Assembly: GCF_004137245.1 (NCBI RefSeq) | Contig: NZ_SDWS01000002.1 | Coordinates: forward strand, 62,001-126,000 | DNA: 64,000 nucleotides | Direction of reading: 5' to 3' | From: Nocardioides glacieisoli | GTDB lineage: Bacteria > Actinomycetota > Actinomycetes > Propionibacteriales > Nocardioidaceae | Shown here: positions 1 to 9,167 of the stretch, piece by piece | Layout of the letters: each line of letters begins with the position of its first letter | How positions within the stretch are numbered: the stretch's first letter is position 1 | Translations under genes and position numbers: made by a program | The notes under the pieces: model-generated | What the model was told of the DNA's origin: nothing | Databases searched by the model: none | What the model saw: only the letters and a program-made list of their open reading frames with translations

Positions 1-1
1 G

Positions 2-205
2 CCGCGGTGGAAGCAGATGATCGTGATCTTCATGGGCTTCTTCCCGCTCAGCCTCGCGGTCAACGTCGCCGTCGCCCACACCGCGTTGGCGGACTGGCCG
101 CTCGTGCTCCGCGTCTTCACCACGATCCTGGTGATGACCCCGCTGATGACCTACCTCGTGCTCCCGTGGCTGACCCGACGCATGTCGTGGTGGTTGCACC
201 GCTGA
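2..205 (+). CDS. C-terminal fragment of a membrane protein, possibly the tail of an antibiotic-biosynthesis-monooxygenase-like protein
   Basis: The frame is open from the first bases and stops at 205, so the 5' end is missing. The visible 67 residues hold two hydrophobic segments (MIVIFMGFFPLSLAVNVAV and LVLRVFTTILVMTPLMTYLV) and a basic tail, TRRMSWWLHR. A P-x-W-K start followed by two such segments resembles the membrane tail found on some actinobacterial ABM-domain proteins. That match is from memory, and the catalytic part lies outside the window. The gene ends 30 bases before purC. Confidence 0.5.
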   Translation, partial: PRWKQMIVIFMGFFPLSLAVNVAVAHTALADWPLVLRVFTTILVMTPLMTYLVLPWLTRRMSWWLHR

Positions 206-235
206 GCCGTGCGGGATCGTGACTAGGCTGGCCAC

Positions 236-1129
236 GTGGCCGACATCATGATCCCCGCGGCACCCGACATCGAGGGCACCACCCACGTCCACTCCGGCAA
301 GGTCCGTGACCTCTACCGGATCGACTCGGGCGAGCACGAGGGCCGGCTGCTGATGGTCGCGAGCGACCGCATCTCGGCCTACGACTTCGTCCTCGACAGC
401 ACCATCCCCGACAAGGGCGAGATCCTCACCCGGATGTCGCTGTGGTGGTTCGACCAGCTCTCCGGGCTCATCGGCAACCACGTCGTGTCGACCGACGTGC
501 CCGCCTCGGTGGCCGGCCGGGCGGTGGTCTGCGAACGGCTCGACATGTTCCCGGTCGAGTGCGTGGCCCGCGGCTACCTCACCGGTTCGGGTCTGCTCGA
601 CTACCACCGCGACGGCCAGGTCTGCGGCATCGCCCTGCCGGCCGGTCTGCAGGACGGCAGCCGGCTGCCCGAGGCGATCTTCACCCCCGCCACGAAGGCC
701 GACCTCGGCGACCACGACGAGAACGTCGACTACGAGGCCGTCTGCGAGGCCGTCGGCGACGACGCCGCCGCGGAGCTGCGGATGCTGACCATGGAGGTCT
801 ATGGCAAGGCACACGACCTCGCCCGCGAGCGCGGCATCATCGTGGCCGACACCAAGCTCGAGTTCGGCCGCCGCCCGGACGGGACCACGGTCCTCGCCGA
901 CGAGGTGCTCACCCCCGACTCGAGCCGCTTCTGGCCGGCCGACGAGTGGCAGCCGGGTCGCACCCAGTCGTCGTACGACAAGCAGATCGTGCGCGACTGG
1001 CTGACCGGGGAGTCCGGCTGGGACCGCTTCTCGGGCGAGGCGCCGCCCCCGCTGCCCGACGCCGTCGTCGAGCGGACCCGCTCGAGGTACGTCGAGGCCT
1101 ACGAGCTGCTGACGGGGGAGACGTTCTGA
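236..1129 (+). CDS. purC: Phosphoribosylaminoimidazole-succinocarboxamide synthase
   Basis: SAICAR synthase condenses CAIR with aspartate using ATP in de novo purine synthesis, in the cytoplasm. The 297-residue protein has the family signatures: GKVRDLY near residue 22, the SDRISAYDF stretch near residue 43, [12 protein letters not shown] near residue 104, and [16 protein letters not shown] further on. The length fits the longer SAICAR synthases of actinobacteria and eukaryotes. The start is GTG at 236; the preceding bases show only a weak Shine-Dalgarno sequence. The stop TGA overlaps the proposed CTG start of the next gene, which suggests coupling. Confidence 0.97.
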   Translation: MADIMIPAAPDIEGTTHVHSGKVRDLYRIDSGEHEGRLLMVASDRISAYDFVLDSTIPDKGEILTRMSLWWFDQLSGLIGNHVVSTDVPASVAGRAVVCERLDMFPVECVARGYLTGSGLLDYHRDGQVCGIALPAGLQDGSRLPEAIFTPATKADLGDHDENVDYEAVCEAVGDDAAAELRMLTMEVYGKAHDLARERGIIVADTKLEFGRRPDGTTVLADEVLTPDSSRFWPADEWQPGRTQSSYDKQIVRDWLTGESGWDRFSGEAPPPLPDAVVERTRSRYVEAYELLTGETF

Positions 1130-1566
1130 CCTCGCGACCGATCGACGCCACGGTCGAGCTGCCGGTGAGTGCCGAGGCCGCCTTCCGCTACCTCTCCGAC
1201 CCCCGCAAGCGGCCGGAGTGGCAGTCGTCGCTGCTCTCGGTGGCGGTGCCGCCCGACGAGGAGCCGCACCTCGGCCAGACGTGGAGCGAGACCACCGCAG
1301 TCGGCGTACGACCTCACCTCGAGACCACGGTGTTCGAGCCGTTCCGCGCCTGGGCCGAGACCGGCCACTGGCGTGGGGTGACCGCCACCCTGGCGCTGCA
1401 CTTCACCGACGTCCCCGGCGGGTGCCGCGTGCGGGCGACCGGGGAGGTCAGCGGACAGGGCGCCTGGGCCGTCCCGGCGGGAGCGGCCGGGCTGCTGGCG
1501 TCGAAGGCGATCGCGGTCGACCTGCGCAAGGCGGGCCGCATCCTCGCCTCGCGGACGAGCCGGTGA
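1126..1566 (+). CDS. SRPBCC (START/Bet v 1-like) family protein, apparent CTG start
   Basis: A 146-residue protein of the SRPBCC ligand-binding fold. It has an N-terminal beta strand ([20 protein letters not shown]), the usual WQSSL and F-x-P-F-R-A-W segments, and a long amphipathic C-terminal helix ([20 protein letters not shown]). The reading frame has no ATG, GTG or TTG before the first strand. A strong ribosome binding site, GGGGGAG at 1114-1120, sits five bases before a CTG at 1126 that overlaps the purC stop as CTGA. The next conventional start, GTG at 1165, would remove the first strand. Function is unknown; proteins of this fold bind lipids or other hydrophobic ligands. Confidence 0.75.
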   Translation: MTSRPIDATVELPVSAEAAFRYLSDPRKRPEWQSSLLSVAVPPDEEPHLGQTWSETTAVGVRPHLETTVFEPFRAWAETGHWRGVTATLALHFTDVPGGCRVRATGEVSGQGAWAVPAGAAGLLASKAIAVDLRKAGRILASRTSR

Positions 1567-1598
1567 CGGCGCTCACATGCCCTGAGTAGGTTGGCGCC

Positions 1599-3161
1599 AT
1601 GTCGAATCTCTCCTCGCTGCTCGAGCGTTCCGCACAGGCCCACCCGGACCGTACGGCGGTGGTGCTGGGTGACACCCGCCTCACCTACGCCCAGGTCGAC
1701 GCCGCCTCCAGCCAGGTGGCGAACCTGCTGGTCTCGCGCGGCATCGAGCCCGGCGACAAGGTGGCGCTGAGCTGCCCGAACCTGCCCTACTTCCCGATCG
1801 TCTACTACGGGATCCTCAAGGCCGGGGCGACGGTCGTGCCGCTCAACGTGCTCCTCAAGGGACGCGAGGTGGCCTATCACCTCGACGACTCGGACGCGAA
1901 GGCGTACTTCTGCTTCCAGGGCACCCCTGAGCTGCCGATCGGCGCGGAGGGCCACGCCGGCTTCGAGCAGACCGACTCGTGCGACCACTTCTTCGTGATC
2001 ACCGCCGATCCCGCGGCTGAGTCGCCGATCGAGGGCACCACCACGCTGGGCCAGGCGCTGCAGGGGCAGTCGCCGCAGTTCGACTCCGTCGAGGTGGACG
2101 ACGACGACACCGCCGTCATCCTCTACACCTCCGGCACCACCGGCCAGCCCAAGGGCGCCGAGCTGATGCACCGCAACATGATCAGCAACGCGCTCGCGAG
2201 CGAGGAGCTCTTCGGCGCCGACGCCGAGAACCCCGACACCCTGCTGTGCGTGCTGCCGCTGTTCCACTCCTTCGGCCAGACCGTGATCATGAACGCCGGA
2301 TTCGCCTACGGCGGCACCGTGGTGCTGCTGCCGCGCTTCGAGGCCGGACCGGCGCTCGCGCTGATGGACTCCGAGGACGTCACGTTCTTCGCCGGCGTCC
2401 CGACGATGTACTGGGGGCTGCTCGGCGCCCTCGACGACTCCGGGGTCGAGGTGAAGAAGCTGGCGGACACCCTGCGCGTCGCCGCGGCCGGCGGGTCCGC
2501 GCTGCCGATCGAGGTGCACAAGGAGTTCGAGCGCCGCTTCGGCGTGACGATCCTCGAGGGCTACGGCCTGTCCGAGACCTCGCCGGTCGCCAGCTTCTCG
2601 GTGTGGGGCGAGCCCGCGCGCGTCGGCTCCATCGGCAAGCCCATCCCCGGCGTCGAGATGAAGCTGATCAACCCCGAGCCGGGCATCCGCGAGGACCTCG
2701 CCGACGACGCCGAGGTCGGCGAGATCGCGATCAAGGGTCCCAACATCATGAAGGGCTACTACGGCCGGCCCGACGCGACCGCCGAGGCGATCGTCGACGG
2801 CTGGTTCCGCTCCGGCGACCTCGGCCGCACGGACGACGACGGCTGGTACTACATCGTCGACCGGTCCAAGGACATGATCATCCGCGGCGGCTACAACGTG
2901 TACCCGCGCGAGATCGAGGAGGTCCTCCTCACGCACCCCGACGTCTCGCTCGCCGCCGTGATCGGTGTGCCCCACGAGAGCCACGGCGAGGAGATCAAGG
3001 CCGTCGTGATCCGCACCGACGGCGCGACCGTGACCGAGGACGAGCTGGTCGCGTGGGGCAAGGAGCAGATGGCGGGCTACAAGTACCCCCGCATCGTCGA
3101 GTTCGTCGACGCCCTCCCGATGACCGCGACCGGCAAGATCCTCAAGCGCGAGCTCAGCTGA
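1599..3161 (+). CDS. Acyl-CoA synthetase (long-chain fatty acid-CoA ligase, FadD type)
   Basis: An adenylate-forming enzyme that activates a carboxylic acid, probably a fatty acid, as its acyl-AMP and then its CoA thioester. The 520 residues carry the P-loop motif YTSGTTGQPKGAELMH (about 176-191), the GYGLSETSP motif (about 322-330), the hinge region DGWFRSGDLGRTDDDGW (about 401-417), the DRSKDMIIRGGYNVYPREIE motif and the C-terminal catalytic lysine context GKILKREL. The start is ATG at 1599. The stop shares one base with the next gene. Chain-length specificity cannot be read from the sequence. Confidence 0.93.
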   Translation: MSNLSSLLERSAQAHPDRTAVVLGDTRLTYAQVDAASSQVANLLVSRGIEPGDKVALSCPNLPYFPIVYYGILKAGATVVPLNVLLKGREVAYHLDDSDAKAYFCFQGTPELPIGAEGHAGFEQTDSCDHFFVITADPAAESPIEGTTTLGQALQGQSPQFDSVEVDDDDTAVILYTSGTTGQPKGAELMHRNMISNALASEELFGADAENPDTLLCVLPLFHSFGQTVIMNAGFAYGGTVVLLPRFEAGPALALMDSEDVTFFAGVPTMYWGLLGALDDSGVEVKKLADTLRVAAAGGSALPIEVHKEFERRFGVTILEGYGLSETSPVASFSVWGEPARVGSIGKPIPGVEMKLINPEPGIREDLADDAEVGEIAIKGPNIMKGYYGRPDATAEAIVDGWFRSGDLGRTDDDGWYYIVDRSKDMIIRGGYNVYPREIEEVLLTHPDVSLAAVIGVPHESHGEEIKAVVIRTDGATVTEDELVAWGKEQMAGYKYPRIVEFVDALPMTATGKILKRELS

Positions 3162-3346
3162 TGCGGCCGCTCCCGATCGCCCTCGGCGCGATCATGATCG
3201 TCGTCGGCGCGATCTGGACCCTCCAGGGCCTCGGCTACATCCAGGGCAGCGCCATGACCGACCAGACGCTGTGGGCCGTGCTGGGTCCGATCCTCGCCGG
3301 CTTCGGCGTCGGCCTGATCGTGGTCGCCGTCCGCCGCCGGGAGTGA
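3161..3346 (+). CDS. Small two-helix membrane protein
   Basis: A 61-residue protein whose ATG shares its A with the TGA of the acyl-CoA ligase (TGATG), so the two are very likely translationally coupled. It has two hydrophobic segments: residues 3-25, ending in a GLGY turn, and residues 37-57. A short linker (IQGSAMTDQTLW) joins them, and the C-terminus is basic (VRRRE). Similar two-helix proteins are widespread in actinobacteria without an assigned role. Its position implies a partner or accessory role for the ligase, but that is inference. Confidence 0.8.
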   Translation: MRPLPIALGAIMIVVGAIWTLQGLGYIQGSAMTDQTLWAVLGPILAGFGVGLIVVAVRRRE

Positions 3347-3356
3347 CGTACGCCTG

Positions 3357-4184
3357 CTAGTGCTGCGGGTCGATCCCCAGCCGCTCCTGCAGGGCCATCG
3401 CGTCGAAGGGGGCGCGCACCTTGGCGTCGTTGTCGAAGTAGACGTACACGTCGAGGCCAGCCGCCTCCCACTCACGCACCCTCTCGGCCCAGCGGTCGAG
3501 CGCCTCGTCGCTGTAGCCGCTCGCGTAGAGCTCCTCGTCGCCGTGCAGGCGCACGTGGACCAGGTCGCTGGTCACCTCGTCGAACATCGGCCACGTCCCC
3601 GCGGAGTCGGCGACGACCATCCCGATGTCGTGAGCGCGGAGCAGCTCGCAGAACTCCGGCGTGCGGAAGGAGTCGTGCCGCACCTCGAGGACGTGCCGCA
3701 ACGGTTGATCGACGGGATTGCCGGTGTCGGCCGGCTCCCGCAGCTTGGTGGGGTCGTGGCGGGCGGCTGCGTACGCCGACGCGTCCGACGTGCGCCGGGG
3801 GAGCAGGTCGAAGAACGCGGCCAGGCGGTCGGGGTGGAACCCGAGGTGTGGCGGCAGCTGCCACAGGAGCGGGCCGAGCCGGTCACCGAGCGACAGCACG
3901 CCGGTCGCGAGGAAGGTCGCGAGCGGCGCCTCGACGTCCACGAGCTTCTTCATGTGCGTGATGTAGCGCGGGCCCTTCACGGCGAACACGAAGTCCTGGG
4001 GCACCTGGGACGCCCACGACCGCCAGCTCGACGGGCGCTGCAGGGAGTAGAACGAGCCGTTGACCTCGACAGACGTGAGACGCGCCGCCGCGTGCTCGAG
4101 CTCGCGCCGCTGGGGCAGGCCCTCCGGGTAGAAGACGCCGCGCCAGCCGGCGTACCGCCACCCCGAGATGCCCAAGCGGATCAT
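3357..4184 (-). CDS. DUF72 domain-containing protein
   Basis: The 275-residue protein has the hallmarks of DUF72, a TIM-barrel family of unproven function: LGISGWRYAGWRGVFYPEGL at the N-terminus, then VEVNGSFYSLQRPSSWRSWA, then FAVKGPRYITH near residue 90. Near the C-terminus are DLVHVRLHG and DVYVYFDND. It starts at ATG 4184, runs opposite to its neighbours and ends 10 bases from the small membrane protein gene, so those two are convergent. Some members have been discussed as nuclease-like or sugar-isomerase-like; I assign no activity. Confidence 0.9.
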   Translation of the reverse strand: MIRLGISGWRYAGWRGVFYPEGLPQRRELEHAAARLTSVEVNGSFYSLQRPSSWRSWASQVPQDFVFAVKGPRYITHMKKLVDVEAPLATFLATGVLSLGDRLGPLLWQLPPHLGFHPDRLAAFFDLLPRRTSDASAYAAARHDPTKLREPADTGNPVDQPLRHVLEVRHDSFRTPEFCELLRAHDIGMVVADSAGTWPMFDEVTSDLVHVRLHGDEELYASGYSDEALDRWAERVREWEAAGLDVYVYFDNDAKVRAPFDAMALQERLGIDPQH

Positions 4185-4315
4185 GGTCGGACGTACCCCG
4201 ATCCGGGCGGAGGCAACGCCCGCGCCTCCGGTGCTCGGACCCGACCCCGAAGTGGTGCGCGAAACTCCCTAGAATGGTGGCGCACCGTCCAGACCGGCCC
4301 AGCAGGGAGCACCCC

Positions 4316-4570
4316 GTGGCGCGTTACGTCGTCGATGTCATGCCCAAGCCCGAGATCCTCGACCCGCAGGGCAAGGCGGTGCTGGGCTCCCTCCCGCGCC
4401 TCGGCTTCGCCGGCGTGAGTGACGTACGCCAGGGCAAGAGATTCGAGATCGAGCTCGACGGCGAGCCGAGCGACGCCCTCCTCGAGGAGGTCCGCGCGAT
4501 GGCCGAGAAGCTGCTCTCCAACCCGGTGATCGAGGACTTCGAGGTGCACGCCCCCGGAGAGCAGGCATGA
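4316..4570 (+). CDS. purS: Phosphoribosylformylglycinamidine synthase subunit PurS
   Basis: PurS is the small bridging subunit of the FGAM synthase complex with PurQ and PurL. The GTG start at 4316 follows GCAGGGAG by six bases and gives an 84-residue protein, the normal PurS length. An upstream ATG at 4274 would add 14 residues unlike the family. The sequence has the expected [18 protein letters not shown] start and the [20 protein letters not shown] core. The stop overlaps the purQ ATG (ATGA). Confidence 0.96.
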   Translation: MARYVVDVMPKPEILDPQGKAVLGSLPRLGFAGVSDVRQGKRFEIELDGEPSDALLEEVRAMAEKLLSNPVIEDFEVHAPGEQA

Positions 4571-5235
4571 AGGTCGGAGTCGTCACCTTCCCCGGCTCGC
4601 TCGACGACGGCGACGCGCGTCGCGCGGTCACCATCGGCGGCAACGAGGCCGTGGCGCTGTGGCACGGTGACGACGACCTCAAGGGCGTCGACGCGGTCGT
4701 GCTGCCGGGCGGCTTCTCCTACGGCGACTACCTCCGCTGCGGCGCGATCTCCCGCTTCGCACCCGTCATGAGCTCGGTGATCGCGGCCGCCGGCTCGGGG
4801 ATGCCGGTCCTCGGCATCTGCAACGGCTTCCAGATCCTCTGCGAGTCCCACCTGCTGCCCGGCGCGCTGATCCGCAACGACCACCGCAAGTTCGTCTGCC
4901 GCGACCAGCGGCTGCGCATCGAGCGCGTCGACACCCCGTGGACGTCGTCGTACGCCGCCGGAGCCGAGGTCACGATCGTGCTGAAGAACGGCGAGGGCGG
5001 CTTCGTCGCCGACGAGCCCACCCTCGACCGGCTCGAGGGCGAGGGCCTTGTCGTCGCGCGCTACCTCGACGACAACCCCAACGGCTCGCTGCGCGACATC
5101 GCCGGCATCTCCAACGAGCGCGGCAACGTGGTCGGCCTGATGCCCCACCCCGAGCACGCGGTCGAGGACCTGACGGGTCCCGGCACCGACGGCCTCGGCT
5201 TCTTCACCTCGCTCGCCGCCCACGTCTTCGCATGA
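4567..5235 (+). CDS. purQ: Phosphoribosylformylglycinamidine synthase, glutaminase subunit PurQ
   Basis: The class I glutamine amidotransferase subunit that supplies ammonia to PurL for conversion of FGAR to FGAM. The nucleophile is Cys85 in [11 protein letters not shown], and the His/Glu pair is in [12 protein letters not shown] near residue 198. The oxyanion strand [17 protein letters not shown] is also present. The length of 222 residues is typical. It overlaps purS by four bases upstream and the DUF3817 gene by four bases downstream, forming a coupled purS-purQ unit. The large subunit gene purL lies separately at 12596. Confidence 0.97.
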   Translation: MKVGVVTFPGSLDDGDARRAVTIGGNEAVALWHGDDDLKGVDAVVLPGGFSYGDYLRCGAISRFAPVMSSVIAAAGSGMPVLGICNGFQILCESHLLPGALIRNDHRKFVCRDQRLRIERVDTPWTSSYAAGAEVTIVLKNGEGGFVADEPTLDRLEGEGLVVARYLDDNPNGSLRDIAGISNERGNVVGLMPHPEHAVEDLTGPGTDGLGFFTSLAAHVFA

Positions 5236-5681
5236 GCACCTGGACCCCGCGCAGCGTCTTCCGCGGGCTCGCGGTCACCGAGGCGATCACCTGGGCGCTG
5301 CTGCTGACGGGCATGTTCCTCAAGTACGTCACCGAGACCACCGAGCTCGGCGTCCAGGTCTTCGGGATGGTGCACGGCGTCGTGTTCATCGCCTACTGCC
5401 TCGTCACCGTCGTCGTCGCGGTCGACCAGCGGTGGTCGCTGTCTCGCCTCGCGCTCGGACTGGTCGCGGCCGTGCCGCCCTTCGCGACCCTGCTCTTCGA
5501 GAGGTACGCCGACCGGCGCGGGCTGCTCGGCGACGAGTGGCTCTCGCGCCACGACAGCCCGACGGCTCCCCAGCGCGCGGTCTGCTGGTTGCTGCGCCAC
5601 CACCGGCTCGCGGCCGGCCTGCTGGTCGTCGCGGTCGCCGCGCTCACCGGTGCCGCGCTGGTCGTCGGACCGCCGGCCTGA
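5232..5681 (+). CDS. DUF3817 membrane protein
   Basis: A 149-residue membrane protein starting at ATG 5232, overlapping the purQ stop (ATGA). The first 80 residues match the DUF3817 pattern: [20 protein letters not shown], then [20 protein letters not shown], then a third helix [19 protein letters not shown] cytoplasmic-looking charged stretch ([18 protein letters not shown]) and a fourth helix near the C-terminus follow. DUF3817 proteins are common in actinobacteria and no function is established. Confidence 0.88.
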   Translation: MSTWTPRSVFRGLAVTEAITWALLLTGMFLKYVTETTELGVQVFGMVHGVVFIAYCLVTVVVAVDQRWSLSRLALGLVAAVPPFATLLFERYADRRGLLGDEWLSRHDSPTAPQRAVCWLLRHHRLAAGLLVVAVAALTGAALVVGPPA

Positions 5682-5685
5682 CGGG

Positions 5686-7056
5686 TCAGAGCCCGCGCTG
5701 GAGCTTGTTCCAGGTCTGCGGCGTCGCCACGCCGGAGACCGTGATGCGCAACCGCGACTGGTAGCTGCGGAGGGCGGCCTCGGTCTTGGCGTCGAACACG
5801 CCGCTCGCGCGGAACCGGCCGGCGCCCGCGGCGTTGAGCGCGCGCTGCAGCCGGTGCACCGACTCGTCGACCGAGCCGCGCTTGACGATCGTGCGTACAC
5901 CCGCCGACAGCAGCGCGGTCCAGTGCCGCTTCTCGAAGGAGTCGCTCGGCGTGAACCGCCGGCTGGCCTGCCACGCCCGCGCACCCGCGATCGTCGCGGC
6001 GTCGTACGAGCCGTTGACCGGACCCGAGTAGGTGCCCTGCTCGGTGAGCAGGCACTGCAGCACCTTGACGCGGGTCGGCTGCGCCGAGGTCGGCGTGAGG
6101 GTCGGGTACTTCCAGTAGCCGAGCCGCGTCCCGGGGCAGCGACCCTCGGGTGCGGGCACAGATCCGGCACCGAGGTCGATGAAGTTGCTGTCGATGTTGA
6201 TCGTGACGCCGCCCCACGTCTCGTTGTGGCCGCCGCGGTACTGCTTCATCCGGCCACCGGGACGCCAGCCGTCCTCGGGGATGTACGTCGTCGAGGTGTC
6301 GGCCTTGCCGTCCCACCGGGCTATCCAGATCCGGTCCGGCAGCGAGAACTGGCCGGGACGCTGCGTGCGCGCGTCGTCGAGCATCTTGATGCCCGAGCTG
6401 GCGCTGGAGTAGAAGCCGGCGACGTAGCCGTGCGCCTTGATGCGGCTCACCCAGGCTGACGTGAAGACCAGCGCGGACTCGCGGCACGCCGTGTTGGTGA
6501 GGTCGAAGCCCTCCAGGTCGTACCAGATCGTGCTCCCCGGCCCGATGCCGTACGCCATCGCGTCCGCGGCGTTCTTGTCGGCCTCGACGGTGCCCTGGGC
6601 GGCGGCCGCGGCGTAGGCGTTCGCGGGCTTGTTGGAGATCTTGAAGTCGTCCTTGTAGCGCGGGAACCGCGGCTGGCACGACGCCTGCGGGCCGAGTGCG
6701 ATCGGCAGGAGCCGCCACCCGCGAGCGACCTGCGCGGCGACCCACGCCGGGCTCAGGTTGGGTTGCGTACGGCAGGCGCGGGAGTCGCCGGAGATGTAGA
6801 TGCCGACCGCGGAGAAGGGCGACTTCGCCCACCAGGTGTCCATCGCGGTCTGGGTCGGGGCGACGCACTGGTCGAAGCCGTGCCCGGTGAAGTCGCCGGG
6901 CGTGGCCAGCGCGATCTGCCGCTGCGAGGCAAGGCGAGGCGTCGTCCCCGCGTCGTCGGCGGTCGCCGGCGCGATCCCGGAGAGGGGCACGGCGAGGACG
7001 AGCGCCAGGGCGGCGACGAGCCGTCGCGAGGCACGGCTCGGGGCGGGCATACGCAT
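5686..7056 (-). CDS. Secreted DUF1906 (glycoside-hydrolase-like) protein with peptidoglycan-binding repeats
   Basis: The chosen ATG at 7056 follows GGAG by several bases and gives 456 residues; an upstream in-frame start at 7119 lacks this. A signal peptide is visible: RASRRLVAALALVLAVPLSG, then ATADDAG. The DUF1906 domain follows, a TIM-barrel-like module also found in Rv2525c, with GHGFDQCVAPTQTAMDTWW, AVGIYISGDSRAC, WYDLEGFD, YVAGFYSSASSGI and DRIWIARWDG. The C-terminus holds two peptidoglycan-binding-like repeats (around VKVLQCLLTEQG and VHRLQRALNAAGAG, the second ending TPQTWNKLQRGL). It is probably an extracytoplasmic cell-wall protein. DUF1906 activity is not established. Confidence 0.88.
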   Translation of the reverse strand: MRMPAPSRASRRLVAALALVLAVPLSGIAPATADDAGTTPRLASQRQIALATPGDFTGHGFDQCVAPTQTAMDTWWAKSPFSAVGIYISGDSRACRTQPNLSPAWVAAQVARGWRLLPIALGPQASCQPRFPRYKDDFKISNKPANAYAAAAAQGTVEADKNAADAMAYGIGPGSTIWYDLEGFDLTNTACRESALVFTSAWVSRIKAHGYVAGFYSSASSGIKMLDDARTQRPGQFSLPDRIWIARWDGKADTSTTYIPEDGWRPGGRMKQYRGGHNETWGGVTINIDSNFIDLGAGSVPAPEGRCPGTRLGYWKYPTLTPTSAQPTRVKVLQCLLTEQGTYSGPVNGSYDAATIAGARAWQASRRFTPSDSFEKRHWTALLSAGVRTIVKRGSVDESVHRLQRALNAAGAGRFRASGVFDAKTEAALRSYQSRLRITVSGVATPQTWNKLQRGL

Positions 7057-7129
7057 GGTGGCTCCACGACTGGGGAAGGTGCGGCCCGAAAAGGAAACCA
7101 CACCCGTCACACCCGTCACAGAGCAACGG

Positions 7130-7153
7130 CTGAACTACAGCGCCGTAGTTCAG
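7130..7153 (-). terminator. Perfect 9-bp hairpin overlapping a stop codon
   Basis: CTGAACTAC (7130-7138) and GTAGTTCAG (7145-7153) form a perfect stem around the six-base loop AGCGCC. The right arm includes the TGA of the minus-strand gene ending at 7150. No T-run follows, as is usual in high-GC actinobacteria. It is a plausible transcription stop for the 7150-8637 genes, in front of the DUF1906 gene. Confidence 0.55.
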
Positions 7154-7548
7154 CTCTCGCTGGTCGGCACCTCGTCGAGGAGGAAGTTGCCCTTGGCCTC
7201 CTCGGCCTCGACCAGCTCCTCGAAAGCGAGTGCGATGTCCTCCTTGTGCTCCTCGACCATCCGGTTGAGGTGCCCCTGCAGGAGGGTGGCGTTGGGGGAG
7301 TCGCCGGAGAACACCTGCTCCCAGCTGTCCTCACCACCCCGGATCTTCTCCACGAGCGTCTTCATGTCCTCGCCGAGCTCGCCGGAGGAGGCCTGCGCCT
7401 CGAGCGCCTCCTTCTCCTCGGGTGTCAGCAGGGGCCGCGCGTTCAACGCGTCGACCGTCTCCGTGAGGTCGGCGAGGCTGGTCGACAGGTCCTCGCGGGC
7501 CTCGCTGATGGCGGCCAGGATCTCCTGCTGGCTGCGGGGATCGTTCAT
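7150..7548 (-). CDS. Helical protein in ESX-like cluster, function unknown
   Basis: A 132-residue acidic protein that is helical throughout, with coiled-coil-like segments (ISEAREDLSTSLADLTETV and EALEAQASSGELGEDMKTLVE). It starts at ATG 7548, nine bases after the larger WXG-like gene, in the same direction. No family is recognised. Its size, helical content and position suggest a secreted partner or cytoplasmic chaperone for the neighbouring WXG100-like proteins. This is context only. Confidence 0.75.
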   Translation of the reverse strand: MNDPRSQQEILAAISEAREDLSTSLADLTETVDALNARPLLTPEEKEALEAQASSGELGEDMKTLVEKIRGGEDSWEQVFSGDSPNATLLQGHLNRMVEEHKEDIALAFEELVEAEEAKGNFLLDEVPTSES

Positions 7549-7557
7549 GGGGCGAGG

Positions 7558-8637
7558 CTACGCGGGGACGACCGTCACCGCTGCCGGTCGCTGGCCGATC
7601 GTCGGCGTCGTGATCGAGCTCGGATCACGGGTCACGCTGCTCGGCGCACCGGTCGAGGTCGGGGCGGTCGGCGTCGAGACCGGCGCCTTGTCACCGTCGA
7701 AGAAGTTCTTCACGGTCTCGATGAACGACTTGACCTGCTTGAGGATGTTGATCAGCTTCATGATCGCCTTGTAGGCCTTCATCACGGCCTGGAACGCCTG
7801 CCACACGGCCTGCACGACGCGTGCCCAGCCGACGCCCGGGATGCTCATCGTGGCGAGCGCGGACGACACGGTCTGCACGGCCGACTTCACGCACTGCACC
7901 ACCGAGAGCGCGGTCTGCCAGGCGTCCTTGCAGATCTGGACGACGTTCTGACCCATCTGCACGAGCTGGCCGGCCTGCGTGTTGAGCGAGCCGACCCAGG
8001 TGCCGATCTGCTTGATCGCCGCGTCCGAGGCGCCACCCTGCCAGGTGTTCGAGATGGTCTGGCCGCCGCTCTGCAGGTTGCTCGCGACGCCCTTCATCGA
8101 CTGCCCGAGGGCACCGAAGGACGACCCCTGCGAGGAGGCGCCGACCACGTCGCCGCCGATCTTCTCGGCGAGCTCGGCGCGGATGTCGAAGCCGGTGAGC
8201 ATCCGCACCAGGTCGCACACGGTGTCGTAGGGGAAGCCGAAGCTGATCTGCGGCAGGCTCGTCTCGGTCGGCCCCGCGCGCCGGATCGTGGTGTCGGCGA
8301 CATCGAAGAAGTTGACCGTGCCGTCGCGGCCGTCGGTGCCCTGCGCGTTGTGGCGGCGTACGACGCCGTCCTCGGTCAGCGTGAAGTCGCGGGCGGTCGC
8401 CCTGAGCGCCTCGGCGTGGTCACGCATCCCGGTGCCGTTGTCCTCGAGCGACTGGTGCACCGAGGGCAGCAACGAGTTGTAGGCACCCATCATCGTCTCG
8501 AGGATCGGCCCGAAGTCCGTCTGCACGAGCGCGTTGCCGCCGTTGCGGGCGATGCCGGTGAGGTCGTCGCTGGCCCGCTGCACCTGGGCGGACCAGGCGT
8601 CGAGCTCGGAGAGGTCGACGGTCATCACGGCGTTCAT
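7558..8637 (-). CDS. WXG100/ESX-substrate-like protein
   Basis: The start is ATG 8637, after AGGAG; an in-frame start at 8721 has no such site. The 359 residues begin with a WXG-type helical region (VDLSELDAWSAQVQRASDDL, then LEDNGTGMRDHAEALRATAR). A central part follows with a second WxG-like turn, SNTWQGGASDAAIKQIGTWV, and long helices. The C-terminal tail is low-complexity and Pro/Thr/Ser-rich (VSTPTAPTSTGAPSSV). This layout resembles type VII secretion substrates. No ESX ATPase or membrane components are in the window, so secretion is inferred. It is divergent from the genes at 8785 and 9168. Confidence 0.75.
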   Translation of the reverse strand: MNAVMTVDLSELDAWSAQVQRASDDLTGIARNGGNALVQTDFGPILETMMGAYNSLLPSVHQSLEDNGTGMRDHAEALRATARDFTLTEDGVVRRHNAQGTDGRDGTVNFFDVADTTIRRAGPTETSLPQISFGFPYDTVCDLVRMLTGFDIRAELAEKIGGDVVGASSQGSSFGALGQSMKGVASNLQSGGQTISNTWQGGASDAAIKQIGTWVGSLNTQAGQLVQMGQNVVQICKDAWQTALSVVQCVKSAVQTVSSALATMSIPGVGWARVVQAVWQAFQAVMKAYKAIMKLINILKQVKSFIETVKNFFDGDKAPVSTPTAPTSTGAPSSVTRDPSSITTPTIGQRPAAVTVVPA

Positions 8638-8784
8638 CGCGGCTCCTGGGTGCGTCCGAGTGGCAGGGGGCTGTGCCAGTCGACGTTCCCCGAACGACCG
8701 GCCGCGAAACCGCCCCTCCACATTTGTTTACCCAGCGCTCGAGGTCGGGTGTTTGGGCCTCACGTGCGCGGGTATCCCGCTGGA

Positions 8785-9165
8785 GTGAGCGAAGGTGGCA
8801 AGCGAGCCCTGATGCAGGTCGACCCGACCAGGTTGGTCGAGCTCGCCGCGTCCTCGGAGGGCATCCTCACCGCGATGGCTCTCGACTGGCAGGCCGCCGC
8901 CGAGGACCTGGCCGAGGCGTGCGCCGGGCTCGGCGACGCGACCGGCGCCCAGAACGTCACCGCGTCCTACGCCGACTCGCTGGCCGACGCCGGCGAGGTC
9001 GTGACCGCCCTGACCCAGGCGCTCGACGTCGGGATCACGGGGCTGGTCGACGCCGCGCAGGACGCCGTACGCGCCGACGACGCGGTCGCCTCCGAGCTGG
9101 CGCGTGCCGCCCACCAGATCTCGGACGAGGGCTTCGGCACGATGCCGGGACGCGGAGGTCGCTGA
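8785..9165 (+). CDS. EspC/WXG100-like small protein
   Basis: A helical protein of 126 residues from GTG 8785, or 117 from ATG 8812; neither has a clearly better ribosome binding site. It begins MQVDPTRLVELAASSEGILT and contains AQNVTASYADSLADAGEVV. This V-D-P-x-x-L start followed by a helix-turn-helix hairpin is typical of the EspC (ESX-1 secretion-associated) family. The stop lies two bases before the GTG of the next gene, so the two are probably co-transcribed. Confidence 0.75.
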   Translation: MSEGGKRALMQVDPTRLVELAASSEGILTAMALDWQAAAEDLAEACAGLGDATGAQNVTASYADSLADAGEVVTALTQALDVGITGLVDAAQDAVRADDAVASELARAAHQISDEGFGTMPGRGGR

Positions 9166-9167
9166 CC

